The translations under genes were made by a program, and so were the position numbers. Of a DNA stretch of 35,669 nt, positions 1-9,200 are shown one piece after another; positions within the stretch are counted from its first letter, which is position 1; each line of letters opens with the position of its first letter. Source of the stretch: Actinomadura darangshiensis (lineage in GTDB: Bacteria > Actinomycetota > Actinomycetes > Streptosporangiales > Streptosporangiaceae); the NCBI RefSeq assembly GCF_004349235.1, contig NZ_SMKY01000066.1:1-35669 (forward strand), written 5' to 3'. The notes under the pieces are model-generated. The model was given only the letters and a program-made list of their open reading frames with translations. It was not told the DNA's origin and did no database searches.

Positions 1-94
1 GGGATCATGTGGGTACGTCGGTGGGTGTCCGTAGATGTCCGGGGGGTCGTACGCTGTCCTCCTGGTCCTGTTCGGGTCGACCGGCGGGGGTGCC

Positions 95-1228
95 GTGCCT
101 CTCCTTCACAAGATCGCTGGAGTCGTGATCGTCTGTGCCGTGGTCCTGGGGCTGACGCTTCCCGGGGACCGGAAGGGGCGTGACAGGGCGGACGCGGCCA
201 AGCGCGCCGGGGCGGAGTCCGCGGCGGCGCCGACCGCGCAGGCGGCCAAGGCCGGAGGGACGCCCGCACCGGGTGCGACGGGGGCGTCCGGGAGCGCGGC
301 GCCGTCGGTGTCGGCGTCCGCGCCCATCCCGGCGGCGGCGCCCGGGGCGGTGGCCGTGAAGGCGGACGAGCTGGGCCAGGTCCCGGTCCTGATGTACCAC
401 CGGATCATGAAGAAGCCGGAGCTGTCGCTGGACCGGTCGACCAAGGAGCTGTACGACGAGCTGACCGGGCTCGCCAAGGACGGCTACTACCCGATCACGG
501 CGGCCGAGTTCTTCGGCGGCCGGGTCGGCGTGCCGGCCGGCAAACATCCCGTGGTGCTGACCTTCGACGACAGCACGCCCGGGCACTTCGGGCTCGACGC
601 GCAGGGCAACCCGGCGCCCGACACCGCCGTCGCGATCATCGAGCAGGTGGCGCGGGAGAATCCCGGGTTCCGGCCGGTGGCGACGTTCTACCTGAACAAG
701 GAGATGTTCGGGATGGACGACGCGCAGGCCGCCACCGGACTGAGGTGGCTCCAGCAGCACGGGTTCGAGATCGGCAACCACACGGTGACGCACCCCAGCC
801 TCTCCGGGCTGTCCGAGAAGGGCGTGCACAAGGAGATCGGCGACATGGAGGACCGGATCGTCCGGCTCACCGGGGCGCACACGACCACGTTCGCCTACCC
901 GTTCGGGGCCGTCCCGAAGAAGAAGGCGTGGGCCGAGAAGGAGGACGGCCGGTACTCGTTCCAGGGCGCGTTCCTCGCCGGGTGGCGGCCTTCGCTGTCC
1001 CCGTTCGACGACGACTTCGACCGGTGGGCGGTCGACCGGGTCCGGTCCGAAGGCAAGATCAAGGAGAACGACTGCAAGAAGTACTGCTCCACCGCGTGGC
1101 TGGAGTACCTGGACAAGAACCCCGATGAGCGGTACACATCTGACGGAGATCCGAACACGATCACGTTTCCGAAGGCGGCCGAGGACCGGCTCGCCAAGGA
1201 GTACCGGGCCCGGGCCCGGGTGTACTGA
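95..1228 (+). CDS. Polysaccharide deacetylase family protein (NodB homology), membrane-anchored or secreted
   Basis: Carbohydrate esterase family 4-like protein that probably removes acetyl groups from a cell-wall or extracellular polysaccharide. The frame opens with an ATG at 35, but the GTG at 95 is preferred: GGGGG lies 4 nt upstream and it gives a compact N-terminus (MPLLHK) followed by one hydrophobic segment (IAGVVIVCAVVLGL), a signal anchor or uncleaved signal. Residues about 25-85 are Ala/Pro/Gly-rich, like a wall-spanning linker. Counting from the GTG, the catalytic domain shows motif 1 TFDDS (156-160, usually TFDDG), motif 2 HTVTHP (His229 and His233, metal ligands) and an AYPFG motif. 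The Ser instead of Gly in motif 1 is a mild deviation; the metal-binding Asp is kept. Substrate unknown. Family assignment is firm; start and exact export mode are uncertain. Confidence 0.88.
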   Translation: MPLLHKIAGVVIVCAVVLGLTLPGDRKGRDRADAAKRAGAESAAAPTAQAAKAGGTPAPGATGASGSAAPSVSASAPIPAAAPGAVAVKADELGQVPVLMYHRIMKKPELSLDRSTKELYDELTGLAKDGYYPITAAEFFGGRVGVPAGKHPVVLTFDDSTPGHFGLDAQGNPAPDTAVAIIEQVARENPGFRPVATFYLNKEMFGMDDAQAATGLRWLQQHGFEIGNHTVTHPSLSGLSEKGVHKEIGDMEDRIVRLTGAHTTTFAYPFGAVPKKKAWAEKEDGRYSFQGAFLAGWRPSLSPFDDDFDRWAVDRVRSEGKIKENDCKKYCSTAWLEYLDKNPDERYTSDGDPNTITFPKAAEDRLAKEYRARARVY

Positions 1229-1261
1229 CGGGCGAGACCGGGGAAGACCGCCCTCGGCGGA

Positions 1262-1290
1262 TTGACCACGGGAGATCGGTCCCATATCCT
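1262..1290 (+). promoter_or_regulatory. rpsA promoter (TTGACC-N17-TATCCT)
   Basis: A -35 hexamer TTGACC (1262-1267) is followed after exactly 17 nt by a -10 hexamer TATCCT (1285-1290). This fits the housekeeping sigma (HrdB/SigA) promoter of actinobacteria. It predicts a start near 1297 and a leader of about 180 nt before rpsA. The leader can form a stem GCCTGC/GCAGGC (1307-1312 with 1329-1334). No known riboswitch was recognised. Confidence 0.65.
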
Positions 1291-1478
1291 GATCGCTGCG
1301 CTGTGGGCCTGCGCGCGCTTCAGACGGAGCAGGCTCGCGCTCGGTCAGGTCGGCGACAACGGTTCGGTGCACTGACGCGGCAGCGACCGCGTCCCATTCC
1401 GGTCTTCGGCAGGGCGGATAACGGCCCTCCGCGCACTACCCATACGACTTCCATGTCCGTACCGGAGCCAGCCGACAC

Positions 1479-2978
1479 ATGACGAGCAGCACCGAGGCCA
1501 CCTCGACCACCCCGCAGGTAGCGGTCAATGACATCGGGTCCGAGGAAGCCTTCCTCGCCGCGATCGATGAGACCATCAAGTACTTCAACGACGGCGACAT
1601 TGTCGAAGGCACTGTCGTCAAGGTCGATCGTGACGAGGTCCTCCTCGACATCGGCTACAAGACCGAGGGCGTCATCCCCTCGCGTGAGCTGTCCATCAAG
1701 CACGACGTCGACCCGAACGAGGTCGTCTCCACCGGAGACCACGTCGAGGCCCTCGTCCTCCAGAAGGAGGACAAGGAGGGCCGGCTGATCCTGTCCAAGA
1801 AGCGCGCCCAGTACGAGCGCGCCTGGGGCACGATCGAGAAGATCAAGGACGAGGACGGCATCGTCACCGGTACGGTCATCGAGGTCGTCAAGGGCGGCCT
1901 CATCCTCGACATCGGGCTGCGCGGCTTCCTGCCGGCCTCGCTCGTCGAGATGCGCCGCGTCCGCGACCTGCAGCCGTACGTCGGCCGCGAGCTCGAGGCC
2001 AAGATCATCGAGCTGGACAAGAACCGCAACAACGTGGTCCTGTCCCGCCGCGCCTGGCTGGAGCAGACGCAGAGCGAGGTCCGCCAGACCTTCCTCAACA
2101 CGCTGCAGAAGGGCCAGGTCCGCAAGGGCGTCGTGTCCTCGATCGTCAACTTCGGCGCGTTCGTCGACCTCGGCGGCGTCGACGGCCTGGTGCACGTCTC
2201 CGAGCTGTCCTGGAAGCACATCGACCACCCGTCCGAGGTCGTCGAAGTCGGCCAGGAGGTCACGGTCGAGGTCCTGGACGTCGACATGGAGCGCGAGCGC
2301 GTCTCCCTGTCGCTCAAGGCCACCCAGGAAGACCCGTGGCAGCAGTTCGCCCGCACCCACCAGATCGGGCAGGTCGTGCCGGGACGCGTCACCAAGCTGG
2401 TGCCGTTCGGCGCGTTCGTCCGCGTCGAGGAGGGCATCGAGGGCCTGGTGCACATCTCCGAGCTGGCCGAGCGGCACGTGGAGATCCCCGAGCAGGTCGT
2501 CCAGGTCGGCGACGAGATCTTCGTGAAGATCATCGACATCGACCTCGACCGGCGCCGGATCAGCCTGTCGCTCAAGCAGGCCAACGAGGGCGCCGCCGGG
2601 ATCGAGGAAGAGGACTTCGACCCGACGCTGTACGGCATGCCCGCCGAGTACGACGACCAGGGGAACTACAAGTACCCCGAGGGCTTCGACGCCGACACCG
2701 GCGAGTGGCTTGACGGCTTCGACGAGCAGCGCGAGACCTGGGAGCGGCAGTACGCCGAGGCGCGCACGCGCTTCGACGCCCACCGCAAGCAGATCGAGGA
2801 GGCCCGCAAGGCCGAGGCCGAGGCGGGCGCCGAGCCGGCCGCCGGCACCGGTGGCGGCGGCGGCGGAGGCGGGGAGACCTCCTACTCCGGTGGCGGCGAG
2901 AGCGAGTCCGGCGGTGGCGCCCTCGCCACCGACGAGGCGCTCGCCGCGCTGCGGGAGAAGCTCTCCGGCGGCCAGTGA
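1479..2978 (+). CDS. rpsA: 30S ribosomal protein S1
   Basis: RNA-binding ribosomal protein that helps load mRNA on the 30S subunit. The 499-residue product is the usual actinobacterial size and carries four S1 (OB-fold) domains, at about residues 37-107, 125-190, 208-280 and 293-368. Domains 3 and 4 are the most canonical, with the NFGAFVDLG / PFGAFVRVEEG and GLVHVSELS / GLVHISELA signatures. The C-terminus is acidic, then Glu/Ala-rich and finally Gly-rich, as in other actinobacterial S1 proteins. Start ATG 1479 is preceded by a GGAG at about 10 nt. It is monocistronic: a strong promoter lies upstream and a terminator hairpin downstream. In Mycobacterium rpsA, coaE and uvrB lie together, and the same order is kept here with insertions. 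Confidence 0.97.
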   Translation: MTSSTEATSTTPQVAVNDIGSEEAFLAAIDETIKYFNDGDIVEGTVVKVDRDEVLLDIGYKTEGVIPSRELSIKHDVDPNEVVSTGDHVEALVLQKEDKEGRLILSKKRAQYERAWGTIEKIKDEDGIVTGTVIEVVKGGLILDIGLRGFLPASLVEMRRVRDLQPYVGRELEAKIIELDKNRNNVVLSRRAWLEQTQSEVRQTFLNTLQKGQVRKGVVSSIVNFGAFVDLGGVDGLVHVSELSWKHIDHPSEVVEVGQEVTVEVLDVDMERERVSLSLKATQEDPWQQFARTHQIGQVVPGRVTKLVPFGAFVRVEEGIEGLVHISELAERHVEIPEQVVQVGDEIFVKIIDIDLDRRRISLSLKQANEGAAGIEEEDFDPTLYGMPAEYDDQGNYKYPEGFDADTGEWLDGFDEQRETWERQYAEARTRFDAHRKQIEEARKAEAEAGAEPAAGTGGGGGGGGETSYSGGGESESGGGALATDEALAALREKLSGGQ

Positions 2979-3048
2979 CCGCCGCCTGACGCGCCGTCCG
3001 CGCGCGGCCGCCCCGGCGGCCCGCGCGAACGGCCGGTGACAACACGAG

Positions 3049-3091
3049 GCACGGCCGGAGAACGATCTTCAGGATCGGCCTCCGGCCGTGC
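3049..3091 (+). terminator. Hairpin terminator after rpsA
   Basis: A perfect 12-bp inverted repeat, GCACGGCCGGAG (3049-3060) and CTCCGGCCGTGC (3080-3091), encloses a second 5-bp stem CGATC/GATCG (3063-3067, 3072-3076) with a 5-nt loop. No U-tract follows, as is common in high-GC actinobacteria. It lies 71 nt after the rpsA stop and before the next gene. Confidence 0.8.
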
Positions 3092-3165
3092 TTCGGTTGC
3101 GCCACCATTGCTTCCGGCAAGTCCGTACCGAAGGTCCGCTCGTCCCCCGGGGAGCATTCGTTCAA

Positions 3166-5133
3166 TTGGCCAGCACAGACGCCAACCCAGCCACGGGCAC
3201 CAGGGCCGGCGGCCCGGCGGCGGCCGGCGCTCCGATCGTCCCGCAGGGCCCCGCCAGGCTCGCGCTGATCGCCGTCACCGTGGCGGTGCTCGCGCAGACG
3301 CTGCGGTTCTCGCTGCCGCAGCTCGACCACTTCGCCGACGAGGCCGGGACCGGCGCCGCCGCCGGCGCGGTCGCGGCCGTGTACCTCGCCGGGTTCACCG
3401 CCCCGCTGATCCGCCGGCTCGCCGGCCCGCGCGCGCTGCTGCTCACCGGCATCGGCGGGCTGTTCGCCGTCCGCCTCCTCGCGCAGGCCGTCGACCCGCG
3501 CACCTGGATCGCGTTCGCGGGCACCGCCATCGGCATGATCGCCGTCGCGGCGCTGTACGAGGGCGCGCGCGGCCTGTCCGGGGTCGGCTTCGCGACGGCC
3601 ACCGTCGCGGGCCTGGCCATCGACGGCGCCGTGCGGATGTGCTTCGCCACCTGGGACCCGGTGTGGCGGGACGGCATCGGCCCCTGGCTCGCCTGCCTGG
3701 CGTTCGTCGCGGCCGGCGCCGCCGCGCTCTACCGCGAGGTGGCGTCCGGGCCGGTCAGCGCGCCCGGGATCTCCTGGCGGGACGCGATCGGCGCCGCCGC
3801 GTTCGGGCCGTTCCTGGCGCTGCAGATCCTCGTCCTCGCCAGCCCCGCGTTCGTCGCGTCGTCCGGGTGGCAGTCGCTGACCGGCGCGCACGTCGCGATC
3901 GTCATCGGGCAGGGCCTCGCGCTGGCGTTCCTCGCCTCCGGGCTCGCCGTCCGGGCCGTGCCCGGCGGTGTCTGCGTGCTCGGCGGGACGCTCCTCGGGG
4001 TCGGCGCGGGCGCCGTCGCCGGCACCTACGCGGTCTCCGGCATCGAGGCCGTCCCCATCGTCATCGTCGGGCAGGTGCTGTCGGCGTGGCTGCTGGCCGT
4101 GGCGTGCCGCGCGCCGCTGCGCCGCGCCGGGGACGGCGGCCCGGTCTGGCGGGTGGACGCCGGCGCCGCGCTCGGCGGCCTGCTCATCGCGGTGGTCCTC
4201 GTCCCGTACCAGGTCAGCTCCGTGTCGCCGCTGCCGGTGCCGAACAACGTGCTGCCCGGCCTCGCCGGGATCCTGCTCGGCGCGCTCGCCGCCTTCGCGG
4301 CGGCCCGCGGCGGGCCGCTGCCCGCCCGCGCGCCGCTGCGCGCCCTCACCGCGGGCGCCGCCGCGCTGACGCTGCTGGCGGGCACGCTGGTGTTCACGGT
4401 GGCCGCGCCCGACGGGGAGGCCCCGGCGGCGCCCGCCGTCGGCCAGGTGCGGGTGCTCAGCTACAACATCCACGACGCGGTCAACCAGTCCGGGCGCCTC
4501 GACCCGGAGGGCATCGCCCGCGTCATCGAGGGCCAGCAGGCCCACGTCGTCCTCCTCCAGGAGGCGGGGCGCGGGTCGCTGCTGTCCGGCACCACCGACG
4601 TCGGCGTGTGGCTGTCGCGCCGCCTCGGCATGAAGCTGATCTGGGGGCCTGCCGCCGACGGCCAGTTCGGCAACGCGATCCTGACGTCGCTGCCGGTCCG
4701 CAGCTCCGGGACGGGCCGGATGCGCAAGGGCGACTGGTCGCAGATCCGCGGCTACGTGTGGGCGCGGCTCGGCATCGGCCAGACCACGATGGACGTGTGG
4801 TCCACGCACTTGGAGGGCGGCGACGACCAGGCCGGCGAGCGGTCCCGCGAGATCGCGACGCTGCTGCGGGCCTGGGGCGGCGCGCCCCGCACCATCATCG
4901 GCGGCGACTTCAACGCCGGCGCCGGCAGCGCGGAGCTGGCCGCGATGACCGACGGCACCGACCTGCGCAACGCCGCGATCGGCGGCGGCGCGCCGTACCC
5001 GACCAGGTCCGACGGCGCGAGCACCGACTGGGTCTTCGGCTCGGACGGCATCCTCGTCACCGACTACGACGTCCCGGCGTCGGACGCGTCCGACCACTAT
5101 CCCGTCGCGGTGACCGTCCGGATCGGGCGGTGA
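3166..5133 (+). CDS. Multi-TM protein with C-terminal endonuclease/exonuclease/phosphatase (EEP) domain
   Basis: The first two thirds are a polytopic membrane region of about ten hydrophobic segments. The last 230 residues are an EEP-fold hydrolase domain (the DNase I / sphingomyelinase / inositol phosphatase superfamily). Counting from the TTG at 3166, active-site motifs are SYNIHD (Asn434), LLQEAG (the metal-binding Glu), GGDFNA (Asp581, Asn583) and a terminal SDHYPV (Asp643-His644). The catalytic set is intact. The frame is open back to a GTG at 3088, but that codon lies inside the rpsA terminator stem. TTG 3166, with GGGGAG 11 nt upstream, is the better start. Topology suggests the EEP domain faces one side of the membrane and acts on a lipid-linked or extracellular phosphodiester. 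Substrate unknown. Confidence 0.85.
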   Translation: MASTDANPATGTRAGGPAAAGAPIVPQGPARLALIAVTVAVLAQTLRFSLPQLDHFADEAGTGAAAGAVAAVYLAGFTAPLIRRLAGPRALLLTGIGGLFAVRLLAQAVDPRTWIAFAGTAIGMIAVAALYEGARGLSGVGFATATVAGLAIDGAVRMCFATWDPVWRDGIGPWLACLAFVAAGAAALYREVASGPVSAPGISWRDAIGAAAFGPFLALQILVLASPAFVASSGWQSLTGAHVAIVIGQGLALAFLASGLAVRAVPGGVCVLGGTLLGVGAGAVAGTYAVSGIEAVPIVIVGQVLSAWLLAVACRAPLRRAGDGGPVWRVDAGAALGGLLIAVVLVPYQVSSVSPLPVPNNVLPGLAGILLGALAAFAAARGGPLPARAPLRALTAGAAALTLLAGTLVFTVAAPDGEAPAAPAVGQVRVLSYNIHDAVNQSGRLDPEGIARVIEGQQAHVVLLQEAGRGSLLSGTTDVGVWLSRRLGMKLIWGPAADGQFGNAILTSLPVRSSGTGRMRKGDWSQIRGYVWARLGIGQTTMDVWSTHLEGGDDQAGERSREIATLLRAWGGAPRTIIGGDFNAGAGSAELAAMTDGTDLRNAAIGGGAPYPTRSDGASTDWVFGSDGILVTDYDVPASDASDHYPVAVTVRIGR

Positions 5134-5158
5134 GCCGATCCGCGGCGCGGTCCGCCGC

Positions 5159-5164
5159 TAGGGT
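5159..5164 (+). promoter_or_regulatory. -10 element TAGGGT of a leaderless GNAT gene
   Basis: TAGGGT ends 7 nt before ATG 5172, placing the expected transcription start at the start codon. No Shine-Dalgarno sequence is present. Confidence 0.55.
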
Positions 5165-5171
5165 CGTCCCC

Positions 5172-5663
5172 ATGAGCGAACCGACGGTCGCGATCGAGCG
5201 CGCCGCCCTCCGCGACGCGGGGGAGCTGATGACCGTCCAGCGGGCCGCCTACGTGGCGGAGGCGCAGCTGTACGGCGACCCGTTCCTCCCGCCGCTGGTC
5301 GAGACGGCCGAGCAGCTGGAGAAGGTGCTCGGCACCGACGCGGTGGTGCTGAAGGCGGTGCTGGAGGGCCGGGTCGTCGGCGCCGTCCGCGCCCAGTTCA
5401 GCGACCACACGTGCCTGGTGGGGCGGCTCGTCGTCGTCCCCGACCTGCAGGGCCGCGGCATCGGGCGGCGGCTGCTGGCGGCGCTGGAGGACGAGGTCGC
5501 CGGTCGCGCCGACGCGTGCGTCCTGTTCACCGGCCACCTGAGCGAGACGAACCTGCGCCTGTACCGGCGGCTCGGCTACGCCGAGACGCACCGCGAGCGC
5601 GTCGCCGCGCACCTCACCCTCGTGCACATGCGCAAACCCCTGGTCCCGGCCGGAACCGGCTGA
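5172..5663 (+). CDS. GNAT family N-acetyltransferase
   Basis: A 163-residue single-domain acetyltransferase that transfers acetyl from acetyl-CoA to an unknown amine. The acetyl-CoA binding motif A is clear: LVVVPDLQGRGIGRRLL, with Q-G-R-G-I-G, at about residues 83-99. It is followed by the typical motif B (NLRLYRRLGY), where the Tyr of LYRRLGY is in the usual general-acid position. ATG 5172 is chosen because it lies 7 nt after TAGGGT and starts the recognisable domain. It sits between the EEP gene and coaE on the same strand but has its own promoter-like element. Specific substrate cannot be inferred. Confidence 0.9.
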   Translation: MSEPTVAIERAALRDAGELMTVQRAAYVAEAQLYGDPFLPPLVETAEQLEKVLGTDAVVLKAVLEGRVVGAVRAQFSDHTCLVGRLVVVPDLQGRGIGRRLLAALEDEVAGRADACVLFTGHLSETNLRLYRRLGYAETHRERVAAHLTLVHMRKPLVPAGTG

Positions 5664-5667
5664 CGGC

Positions 5668-5673
5668 TAGGGT
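5668..5673 (+). promoter_or_regulatory. -10 element TAGGGT of leaderless coaE
   Basis: TAGGGT ends 7 nt before the GTG start of coaE, with the same hexamer and geometry as the preceding GNAT gene. This points to a transcript starting at the initiation codon. Confidence 0.55.
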
Positions 5674-5680
5674 GAGTCCC

Positions 5681-6280
5681 GTGCTGAAAGTGGGACTCAC
5701 CGGCGGGATCGGGTCGGGCAAGAGCGAGGTGTCGGCGCGCCTCGACGGGCACGGCGCGGTGGTCATCGACGCCGACAAGATCGCCCGCGAGGTCGTCGAG
5801 CCGGGCACGCCGGGCCTCGCCGCCGTCGTGGCCGAGTTCGGCGCGGACGTCCTGCTCGCGTCCGGGGCGCTGGACCGCGAGAAGGTCGGCCGCATCGTCT
5901 TCGCCGACCCGGCCCGCCTCGCCGCGCTGAACGCGATCGTCCACCCCCTCGTCGGCGACCGGATGCAGGAGCTGATGGACGCGGCGCCCCCCGGCGCCGT
6001 CGTCGTGTACGACGTCCCCCTGCTGGCGGAGAACGGCCTGGCCGGCATGTACGACGAGGTCGTCGTCGTGGACGCCCCCGAGGAGACCCAGCTCGACCGG
6101 CTGGTCGCCCGCCGCGGCATGACCGAGGAGGACGCCCGGGCCCGCATGGCCAGCCAGGCGTCCCGCGAGGAGCGCCGCGCCGTGGCGACCCATGTGATCG
6201 ACAACTCGGGAAGCCTCGCCGACCTGAAATCCCAGGTGGACGCCCTCTGGCACTCCCTCACCCACCGCTCCGCGCCCTAG
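5681..6280 (+). CDS. coaE: Dephospho-CoA kinase
   Basis: Last enzyme of coenzyme A synthesis: it phosphorylates the 3'-hydroxyl of dephospho-CoA using ATP. The 199-residue product is normal for the single-domain form; the longer mycobacterial form with an extra UPF0157 (GrpB-like) domain is not present. The P-loop GLTGGIGSGKS is at residues 5-15 (Lys14). It is followed by VIDADKIAREVV (the conserved Asp-Ala-Asp of the substrate site) and YDVPLLAE. The GTG start is fixed by the P-loop, which must lie at the extreme N-terminus. The stop TAG at 6278-6280 shares the palindrome CTAG with the stop of the convergent TIR-NACHT gene. Confidence 0.96.
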   Translation: MLKVGLTGGIGSGKSEVSARLDGHGAVVIDADKIAREVVEPGTPGLAAVVAEFGADVLLASGALDREKVGRIVFADPARLAALNAIVHPLVGDRMQELMDAAPPGAVVVYDVPLLAENGLAGMYDEVVVVDAPEETQLDRLVARRGMTEEDARARMASQASREERRAVATHVIDNSGSLADLKSQVDALWHSLTHRSAP

Positions 6281-9200
6281 AAGGGGGCGTCGAGGGGGAG
6301 GCGGTGGACGGCGGGCAGGTAGGGGTCCAGTTCGCCCGGTTCGAAGCGGCACATGCCCACGGCGTACCAGAACTCGGCGGTGGCGTTGCCCTCCCACTTG
6401 TAGCGGCCGTCGGGGGCCAGTGCGGCCCAGCCTTCGGCCAGGCCGAGGAGGGTCGCGTGGCGGGCCGGCGCGGTGTGGTCGGTGACGTCCCAGAGGATGA
6501 TGGCGCCGTCGTCGCCCGCGGTGGCGAGGAGGCTGCCGTCCGGGCTGAACGCGGCCGACCAGACGCGGCGGGTGTGGCCGGTGAGGGTGTGCATGAGGCG
6601 TCCGCTGGACGGGTTCCAGAGCCGTACGACCATGTCGTCGCCCGCACTGGCGAGCATGTCCCCGGACGGGTGGAACGCGGTCGTCCACATGCGTCCGGTG
6701 TGCTCGGTGAGGGCGTGCAGGGGCGCGCCCGTGGACGGGTTCCACAGGCGGACGGTGCCGTCGTTGCTCGCACTGGCGAGGGTCTCGCCGGACGGTGAGA
6801 ACGTCACCTGGTAGACGCGGTCGTCGTGGCCGCGCAGGACGGCGGTGAGCTCGCCGGTGCGGGGGTTCCAGAGGCGGACGAGCCCGTCGTCGCAGCCGGT
6901 GGCGACCAGGTCGCCGCTCGGCTGGAAGTCGATGGAGCGGACGCGGCCCCGGTGGTCGGCGAGGTTGACGATCTCGCGGCCGGTCGTCCAGTACCAGAGC
7001 CGGACGGAGTCGTCGTCGTTGGCGGTGGCGAGGACGTCTCCGGAGGGGGCGAACGCCTGCGCCCAGACGTGGTCGGTCTCGACGTTCAGCTCGCGTTCGA
7101 AGGTGCCGGTCCCGGCCTGCCAGAGGTGGACGCCGCCGTCGTTGGTGGCGGTGGCGAGCTGGGAGTCGCGGGTGTTGAACGAGGCGGCGGTCAGGTTGTC
7201 GGCGACGCCGCGCAGCTCGCGGATCATCCGGCCCGAGCGCGGGTCCCAGAGCCGGACGAGGCCGTCGTTGCCGCTGGAGGCGAGCATGCCGCCGTCGGGG
7301 CTGAACGCGACGCCGGTGACGCGGCGGCCGTGGCCGCGCAGGACGACGCGGCACTGCCCGGTCTCGGCGTCCCACAGCCGGGCCGTGCCGTCGTTGCTGC
7401 TGGTGGCGAGCTGGGCGCCGTCGGGGCGGAAGGCGAACGGCCACACGGCGCCGCGGTGCCCGGCCAGTTCGAGGCGCTGCCGGCCGGTCCCGGGGTCCCA
7501 CAGCCGGACGGAGCCGGCGCTGTCGGCGGTGGCGAGGCGGCCGCCGTCCGGGCTGAACGTCGCCTGGTAGATGCCGCCGCCGTGGCCGGACAGGGTGCTG
7601 CGGTGCCGGCCGCCCGCCCAGAGCCGGACGGAGCCGTCGGTGTCGCCGGTGACGAGGAGGTCCCCGTCCGGGTGGAACGCGATGGCGTAGACGCGCCCGG
7701 TGTGGCCGAGGAGCTCCTGCTCGATCTCGCCGGTCCGGATGTCCCAGAGCCGGACGACGCCGGCCTCGTCGCCGGCGGCGAGCCGGGAGCCGTCCGGGTG
7801 GAACACGGCGCGGAACACGGCGCCGTGGTGGCCGGCCAGTTCGCGGCGCAGCGCGCCGGTGGTGAGGTCGAAGACGCGCAGTGTGCCGCTCGCGTCGCCG
7901 GTGACCATGAGGGAGCCCGCGGGGTCGAACACGGCGGTGTAGACGGGGGCGGTGTGCCCGGGCAGTTCGTGCAGCAGGGCACCGGATGCGGCGTCCCACA
8001 CGCGGATGGTGCCGTCGGCGGCGCCGGCGGCGACGAGGTTGGTGCCGGAGGGGGCGCGTCCGCCGACCACCACTGGCCACACCCCGTCGGGGTGGACGGC
8101 GAGGGTGTGCGTGGTGTGGCCGGTGGCGAGGTCCCAGAGGCGGACGGTGCCGTCGGCGGATCCGCTCGCCAGGATGTTGCCCGCGGTGTCGAAGGCGACG
8201 GCGTAGGCGCGGTCGGTGTGGCCCTGGAGGTTGCGCAGGGGAGTGCCTGTTACGGCGTCGCAGATCAGGACCCCGCCGTCCTCGCTGCCTATGGCCACCA
8301 CGGAGCCCCCAGGGCTGTACGCGAGCGGCTGCGGAAGGCGGCTGGTCTGGAAGTGGAATCCGTACGGGACGCCGACGGCGGCGGGTGCGACCTGGATGTC
8401 GATGGGACGTCCGGGGGCGATCGCCGCCTCGCGCAGTTCGGGGGCGGCGGCGATCCGGTCGGGGAGGGCGGCGTCGACCAGGGCGGCGCGCGTCCAGCGG
8501 CTGCCGTCCACGGCGATGTCGCGGAGGTCGGCGCGGGCGAGGCGGGCCCGGGACAGGTCGGCGCCGCGCAGGTCGGCACCGGTCAGCTTGGCCTCGTCCA
8601 GGCGGGCGCCGGCCAGCGACGCGTCGCGCAGGACGGCGCGCGACAGGTTCGCGCCGACGAGCTGGGCGTCGGTGAGGTCGGCTCCTGTGAGGTCGACCTC
8701 TTGCAGGTCGCGGTAGGAGAGGTCTTCGCCTTGCAGGCGCGCGCCGCGGAGGTCGGTGTGCGCGGGGGTGCGCAGACGTGTCGTGATGCGGATCGCGTTG
8801 GCGCGGGCTATGTCGTCGGCGTCGGGATCGGCGAGTACGGAGGCGGTCCACTCCTGGCAGGCGCGCGTGTCCGCGAGGTCGCACAGGAAGTCGACGGTGA
8901 GCTGGGTCAGCGCGCGGCGGCCCAGCGCGGCGGGTGCCGCGCCCCTGGCGAACTCGTCCGCGATGTGCCGCGCGACGAGCCACTCCATGACGGACGTGTG
9001 GATGAACCCGAACAGCCCCTCGGGCGTGCGCACGAGCAGGCTTCCGGCGCCGACGGCGTGCGTCACCTGGTGCGGCGACATCCGCCCGCCGGCGAGCCCG
9101 GTGAGGGTGTCGGCGACGTCGGCCAGCTCGGCGAGGCGCAGGAACTGCTCGTTGCCCTCCCACAGCCGCAGCGCGAGCGTGCCCACGGCCTGCCACATGT

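Noticed and set aside
3036..5663. 875-codon plus frame joining the EEP region and the GNAT
   Set aside because: The first 700 codons are Arg-rich and out of frame with the EEP motifs; only the GNAT part (from 5172) is coding.
6277..8300. Nearly identical, recombining WD40 repeats
   Set aside because: The 15 units share the motif but differ at most positions; no two are near-identical in DNA, so recent amplification is not supported.
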